Assembly: GCA_037974665.1 (NCBI GenBank) | Contig: CM075769.1 | Coordinates: 78,763,190-78,827,189 of the forward strand | Direction: 5' to 3' | DNA length: 64,000 nt | Source: Ehretia macrophylla | Lineage: Eukaryota; Streptophyta; Magnoliopsida; Boraginales; Ehretiaceae | Part shown: positions 59,749 to 64,000 of the stretch, piece by piece | Layout of the letters: the number at the start of each line of letters is the position of its first letter | How positions within the stretch are numbered: position 1 is the first letter of the stretch | The notes under the pieces: generated by a model | Told to the model about the DNA's origin: nothing | Databases searched by the model: none | What the model saw: only the letters and a program-made list of their open reading frames with translations | Position numbers and translations under genes: made by a program

Positions 59749-60413
59749 GTCATGTTGAGGGCACAATTCCTATATGTGTCAACGGTTCACAGCCCCAGCC
59801 TAGAGAGATGGCCCATTCAAAAGGTCCAATCGAATTAACGATGTGACGCCCGGGTTTTAGCCATGCATTTAATTACTGTTGCATCCCTTGTTTGCGCATT
59901 TACTTCTATGCCTTATTAACTGACTTTGTGACTACTATTCACTCCATTTTTAAACTACTTTCTATTAGTTAATTAGCATTTTTATTAAATCATATTAATT
60001 GTAAAAGTAGTGGGAAAAAATGCGCATTTGAGCTTAAGGCGTTAGGAAGGCTCGTTTAGGAAATGACTTTAGTAGTTGAATGAATAGTGTTACGTAACTA
60101 ACTTAGGTAATTAATTAGCTAGCATATATTTTACCATCTAAGCTCGTTTTAAAGCTCACTACGCACATTTTATTAGATCACTTAAACACCCAAAGGACCC
60201 CACCTCAACTTAACCCCTTTATATTAACACTTAAGCTCATAAAATGCAAAAGAAAAAAAAATAAAAAGCTGAAAACAGGGGCAGGAACCCGACAGCAGCT
60301 AGGGAGAAAAAGGAAGAAATTTTGCTCACCAAGCCTCCAAACCAAGCCTCTCCAAGCCTTGAGCAACTAGTGTAGGGTGTTTGCAAGGTTCCTAGGTGCT
60401 CCTACGCGTAGTG

Positions 60414-61744
60414 GTGAGGGATTTCACGACTTGTTTTTGCATTTTTAGATAATTGCTCATTTATTGATTTGTTGAAAATATGATTATATGCTATTGTAAT
60501 TGTTATCTATGCTAATATACTATCTATATGAATGCTAGAGAACACTTTTGAACCGTCGTTTCGCAATTTAAACGGTTAGAATCGTTAGTTTGATTTTTAG
60601 GGTGAATAGTGACGTTTTTCTAGGGTTTTGTGGAATTGCTCGAATTGGCTTGAATTAATGCTTCTAATTGATGCCTTAGGTGCTAGTGAAGATAATTAAA
60701 TAGCCCCGTACACTTGGATTGCCCTTAAATCGCCTAAAAATGGAAAATAGCCGACTTTAAGTTGGGGCTTTCGGGGTTAATGCGATTCTGGGTGGATTCT
60801 GGCTTCAATTCTAGTATCCTTAGGCTACCTAGGTGCTATAGATGCCTTGATATCCCTTGTTTGAAGCCCGGACAATGTAGGTATAGTTTAAAGCCAAAAG
60901 AGGGAAATTGGGGCTTTCGAGGTAAACGCGTGCATTTGTTGGAGTTCGAGGGTTGAGAGGATACCTCGAGGGTTAGTTAGAAGGTTGGGAGAGTTTACTT
61001 TGAAAATGAAATCATTAACTTTGGTTTAGAAGAGATATAGTTCGAAAAACAAAGGGGTTTAGGTGCAATTTAAGTTGTCTCACACTTCTAAACCCATGTT
61101 AGGACTTCTTAAGTGGTTATATGTGATTTTAACTTGATTTGGAGCTTTTGGAATGATTCTATGCTTATTTGGTATAAGTTCATTTGTAAACTGCTTATTA
61201 GCTTCTATCTTTGCTTCTATACTAATTGCAACGAGGTCAACCTACTTTGTTGATCCTCATATGTGTTAATGCTTATATTATTGCTATTAACTTGCCATCG
61301 TTGAGTGCATTGCATAGTGGTTGCGCAACCATAGTGTCGGGGCGGATGTGTTGAATATCGGCTGGGCGGCAGAGGGCTTGCCGGTGGATATTCAAACTCC
61401 GTGCCCTATTCCCTCATTCGCCTGGTCCGGAGATTGCCAGGGGATGTTGGGTCGTAGGATTCGGGGTACATCCGGAGTACACCCACTGGAGTGATTGGGG
61501 TTATGCCGGCTTATCGTGATCGTGCTCGTGGTTCGTGGATCGTGATTGAAGACCAGTGAAGATTGGTGTATAGGGGATTGTTGAAACGTATCCTTTTAAA
61601 TGTGTGGTTATTTAAGTTATCGTTGTTTCTTTAATTGTCTAAGTGTTATTGTTGCATGATTGTATTATATGTTGCATTGCACGCCCTGGGACTATATCCC
61701 TCACTGTGAAACAGTGGTTTCTCATACCTCGATATCTGTTTCAG
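60414..61744 (+). other. Possible intron inside element C LTR
   Basis: Donor-like GTG|GTGAGGG with GT at 60414; acceptor-like CTGTTTCAG|GAG with AG at 61743-61744; a CTCAT branch-like word at 61721. Size 1331 nt. A second acceptor-like TTGCATTCTAG ends at 62671, just before the gag start. Predicted only. Confidence 0.35.
61700..61723 (+). other. LTR hairpin, element C
   Basis: CTCACTG (61700-61706) leads into GAAAC (61708-61712), loop AGTG, GTTTC (61717-61721), with G61706-C61723 as an outer pair and one T-T mismatch. The alternative pairing CACTG/CAGTG is also possible. Same place and lead sequence as the hairpins of elements A and B. Confidence 0.6.
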
Positions 61745-62333
61745 GAGCCGCTGAGGGTGATCCCAAGATTGTTGATTTAGTTGAGGAAGAAGAAGTTCAG
61801 ATCGAGCCTTTACCTTAGTTGCTGTGTCTGATAACTTGAGGTGGTTAATGATTTTGTTGCTATGTGGAAGACTCATCTGATTACTTTATGTACTATTTTG
61901 TAGCCCAAGGGCTTTGTATATGCTTGTTGTATAAGTCGAAGATTAGATGTTTGGGTTGTGGCTTTGAAAGTCTACGAACTGTAATAACTTTTATTCTTGT
62001 CTTATTTCCTTGCATGCTTGGGAGTGGATAGTTGATGTAGAATGCTTTATCCCTTAAGTTGTTTTATTGATTTCCCAGAATGTTATGATTATAAGACTAT
62101 GCTGTCAACTAGTTCTCGCATGCTTGTGTGTTTTGGAGATATTGCGTACTATAAGGCTCGGATGGCCTTATAGCTTTATTGTTTAATTGAGAAAAGCTGT
62201 ATTGTATTGTTGGGACCTTGTTTAAGTGTTTACAGGTTTTTAGAATGTCCACGGTACAGAGGAGACTCTGTCCGTGTGTCGGGTCCGGACTTAACCTTTA
62301 GCTTGGGGGTTGGGTCGGGGCGTGACATTTAAG

Positions 62334-62345
62334 TGGTATCAGAGC
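62334..62345 (+). promoter_or_regulatory. Primer binding site (initiator tRNA-Met), element C
   Basis: TGGTATCAGAGC, 6 nt after the LTR end with the spacer TTTAAG, as in element B. Confidence 0.92.
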
Positions 62346-62680
62346 TATAGATTGCATGAAGCCGGGTTAAATTTCTCGGTCTGTGGGTAGAGATTTGTTA
62401 TGTGACTTTGTGAATACATGAGTCCTTGATTTTGATTGACCTAAGTGAAATTTGAATAAGGAATGAACATGTTAGCATGGAAATAGAATGTCAAGAGTCT
62501 AGAATGTCAAGTATGATCTAGTGATTTATGTTTACTTCAAGAATGTGGAATATTTATTTGAACTCCTATGTACTTGACTTTATGTGAATCTAATTGGACT
62601 TTTCTTCATGTGTTGCTTATAAATTGCATATATACATATATATATACCTGTCATAACACTTTGCATTCTAGCTATTCGAG
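62346..62680 (+). other. Element C leader
   Basis: 335 bp between the primer site and gag. It holds several short upstream ATG frames and a TATA/CATA simple repeat at about 62628-62647. It ends in a pyrimidine-rich TTGCATTCTAG with an in-frame stop (TAG 62669-62671) four codons before the gag ATG. Confidence 0.7.
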
Positions 62681-64000
62681 ATGGGGCCTCGCCGTCGTGC
62701 TGATAATCCGAATGTTGGTGGAGAACCCGAGGGGGTTCAGGGGCAAGAAGCTGAGGTGGCCGAAAATGCACCGCAGGTTCAAGAACCGAGCACTGCACAG
62801 ATCTTGGCCACGATGGCCACAGCTATGAACACTATCGCCCAGTTTGTTACACAACAGGGTCAACCAGGGGTCGTTGCAGGTAATCAGGCTGCGAGAGCCG
62901 GAGGTAGTGGTCCTATCGGAGGGAATCTGTATGATCGGTTTATACATCATGGGGCCTATACTTTCTTTGGGGAGCCGGACGATATGAAAGCTGAGATGTG
63001 GCTAAGGAAGTTCGAGAGAGTGGCAGCGATACTGGAGTGCCATGATGACAGGAAGATTACTTATGCTACTTTCCTTCTCGAGGGTGATGCTGAAGATTGG
63101 TGGAATACCATCAGTGAGAAATGGGGAGCTGAGGGAGGTCATCATTCGTGGGCCGATTTTGTCCGAGAGTTTCGAGACAAGTATATATCGGTAGTTGCCC
63201 GCGAGAGGCGACAAACTGAGTTCACAAACTTGAGGCAGGGAAATATGACGGTAGATCAATACGAGGCTACTTTTACTCGGCTTTCCCGTTATGCACCAGC
63301 TTTAATTCAGCCGGAGGACATGAAGATTCAGAGGTTCATCATGGGTTTGAGGAGAGATATTATGCTGAACTTGTCTTCAAATGATTTTCCTAACTATGCT
63401 GCAGTAGTCCGAGCTGCCTCGAGATATGAGAAACGGAAGGCCGATGTGTTAGCCGAGACCAGTCAATCGAGTAAACGGTTTCAGTCTCAGAGTCAAGGGT
63501 ATCAGGGGCAGGCTGTATCAGTTGGGCAGAGTTCGCAGCTGAGACAGACTCAGAGTTACACAGGGCCTACTCAGACTCAGACACGACCAGTTCAGAGTCA
63601 GACTCAGAGTCAGTTCCGTCCAGCAGTTTCCCGTTCGCAGCAGGGTAGTTCAGCTACCTCTACTTACAGAGCTCCTTCGGGAGGCACTGTTGCAAGACGT
63701 CACCAGCAGTGCAGCTTCTGTCAGCGCCAGGGCCACACTGAGGATGTTTGTTGGAAGAAACATAACAAATGTACAGGTTGCGGCAGTGATCAGCACCGGG
63801 TTAAAGACTGTCAGAAATTTAAGAACCCTAGGGGTCAGACATCAGCTCAGAACTCTCAGACCAGGGCCCCAGCTGCAGCACCACCACCACGAGGCCAGGC
63901 CCGTGTATTTGCTTTGGATGCCGAGGAGCTTCCGGACACTACCGCTGTGGTAGAAGGTATTTTTCTTCTTAATGATCAATCCGTTAAGGTTTTAATTGAT
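62681..64000 (+). CDS. gag-pol: Gag and start of protease, Ty3/gypsy-type polyprotein (partial)
   Basis: 440 codons, open to the window end. Role: Gag forms the virus-like particle that packages element RNA; the downstream frame should give protease, reverse transcriptase, RNase H and integrase. Seen: an acidic, glutamine-rich N-terminus (1-80); a retrotransposon-gag domain at about 95-215 with WLRKFE (107-112), EGDAEDWW (134-141) and FREFRDKY-like residues (160-168); a Q/S-rich linker (262-340); two CCHC zinc knuckles, CX2CX4HX4C, at 344-357 and 364-377; a proline/alanine linker; then a VEGIFLLND...VLID stretch at about 424-440, typical of the strand leading to the protease active-site Asp. 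The start is the first ATG after an in-frame TAG, with G at -3 and +4. No stop or frameshift is seen, so gag and pol share one frame. The class within Ty3/gypsy is not decidable here. Confidence 0.92.
   Translation, partial: MGPRRRADNPNVGGEPEGVQGQEAEVAENAPQVQEPSTAQILATMATAMNTIAQFVTQQGQPGVVAGNQAARAGGSGPIGGNLYDRFIHHGAYTFFGEPDDMKAEMWLRKFERVAAILECHDDRKITYATFLLEGDAEDWWNTISEKWGAEGGHHSWADFVREFRDKYISVVARERRQTEFTNLRQGNMTVDQYEATFTRLSRYAPALIQPEDMKIQRFIMGLRRDIMLNLSSNDFPNYAAVVRAASRYEKRKADVLAETSQSSKRFQSQSQGYQGQAVSVGQSSQLRQTQSYTGPTQTQTRPVQSQTQSQFRPAVSRSQQGSSATSTYRAPSGGTVARRHQQCSFCQRQGHTEDVCWKKHNKCTGCGSDQHRVKDCQKFKNPRGQTSAQNSQTRAPAAAPPPRGQARVFALDAEELPDTTAVVEGIFLLNDQSVKVLID

Larger units (their letters stand above)
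31641..59841 (-). repeat. 5S rDNA tandem array, right block (42 units)
   Basis: Continues the same array in the same orientation and phase after element B. Steps between genes are 668-678 bp, apart from shorter units at copies 30 (truncated gene), 48 (about 54 nt missing near 45418) and 63 (truncated gene). Small deletions also occur ahead of copies 59 and 61. Element C ends the block at 59841, 93 bp upstream of the start of copy 69, so the array probably continues beyond that element. Confidence 0.95.
59842..62327 (+). repeat. Element C 5' LTR (2486 bp)
   Basis: Begins TGTGACGCCCGGG after the 5S spacer and ends GGGGCGTGACA before TTTAAG and the primer site. A TATATT at about 60219 is a possible promoter box. 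Only one LTR is visible, so the borders rest on the TG...CA ends, the primer site and the break in the 5S sequence. There are short frames but no credible gene. Confidence 0.85.
59842..64000 (+). mobile_element. Element C: Ty3/gypsy-type LTR retrotransposon, 5' part
   Basis: Seen: a 2486-bp 5' LTR, primer site, leader and intact gag frame, running off the window. The left end interrupts a 5S spacer after AACGA. Gag has an RNA-binding zinc-knuckle tail and runs without a frame change into the start of a protease region. This is the only element here that still shows coding capacity. Its primer-site spacing equals that of B, and the LTR shares landmark words with A (CTATTCCCTC, GGGTCGTAG, GTGAGGG), so an element of this kind could supply proteins to A and B. 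Long LTRs and the primer suggest a chromovirus-like group such as Tekay, but pol is outside the window. Confidence 0.9.

Noticed and set aside
6291-59841. CRISPR-like array
   Set aside because: Repeats are 677-bp units with a gene each, not short direct repeats with unique spacers, and the DNA is plant nuclear.
60762-60956. 64-codon frame in element C LTR
   Set aside because: It is within an LTR, with no domain and no support from the other LTR families.
62568-62828. 86-codon frame overlapping the gag start in another frame
   Set aside because: It is a shadow of the leader and gag; the real frame starts at 62681 and stays open to the window end.

Overview
This is nuclear DNA of a higher plant, most likely a eudicot; I cannot name the species. 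It is a long tandem 5S ribosomal RNA gene array, all on the minus strand, broken into by three large LTR retrotransposons. The plant assignment rests on the angiosperm-type 119-nt 5S sequence, on the plant-style 5S upstream elements (a CATATA box at -28 to -23, GC near -13 and C at -1), and on Ty3/gypsy elements primed by initiator tRNA-Met with plant-type TGTGACACCCC termini.

Layout. Positions 1-6290 hold element A, a non-autonomous LTR element on the minus strand; its 3' LTR is cut by the window start. Positions 6291-24089 hold 27 5S units. Positions 24090-31640 hold element B, a complete non-autonomous LTR element on the minus strand inserted in a 5S spacer. Positions 31641-59841 hold 42 more 5S units, two of them with truncated genes. 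Positions 59842-64000 hold the 5' part of element C on the plus strand: a full 5' LTR, the primer binding site, and an intact gag frame that runs off the window just after entering the protease region.

The 5S unit is about 677 bp: a 119-bp gene and a spacer of about 557 bp. Read in gene orientation, each unit has a CATATA box and TGGGCC/AGCCCA motifs upstream, the gene, and T-runs just downstream. Of 69 copies 67 are about full length (118-119 nt), but none matches the consensus: by hand count they carry 3 to 15 differences each, many of them CpG transitions. The block therefore looks like a methylated, decaying part or flank of a 5S locus. Copies 11, 13 and 69 keep a consensus internal control region and are the best candidates for residual function. 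Higher-order duplications (a 2030-bp trimer three times over, a four-unit duplication, a five-unit spaced deletion marker) show that unequal exchange and gene conversion were active.

The only protein-coding gene I can support is the gag(-pol) frame of element C. The many 60-110 codon frames inside the 5S units are by-products of the repeat. The most interesting unexplained structures are in the retrotransposon LTRs: all three families share a CACTG-anchored hairpin whose stem sequence differs while its pairing is largely kept, and all three have a splice-donor-like GGTGAG and an acceptor-like CAG 1.2-1.3 kb apart, suggesting an intron inside the LTR.
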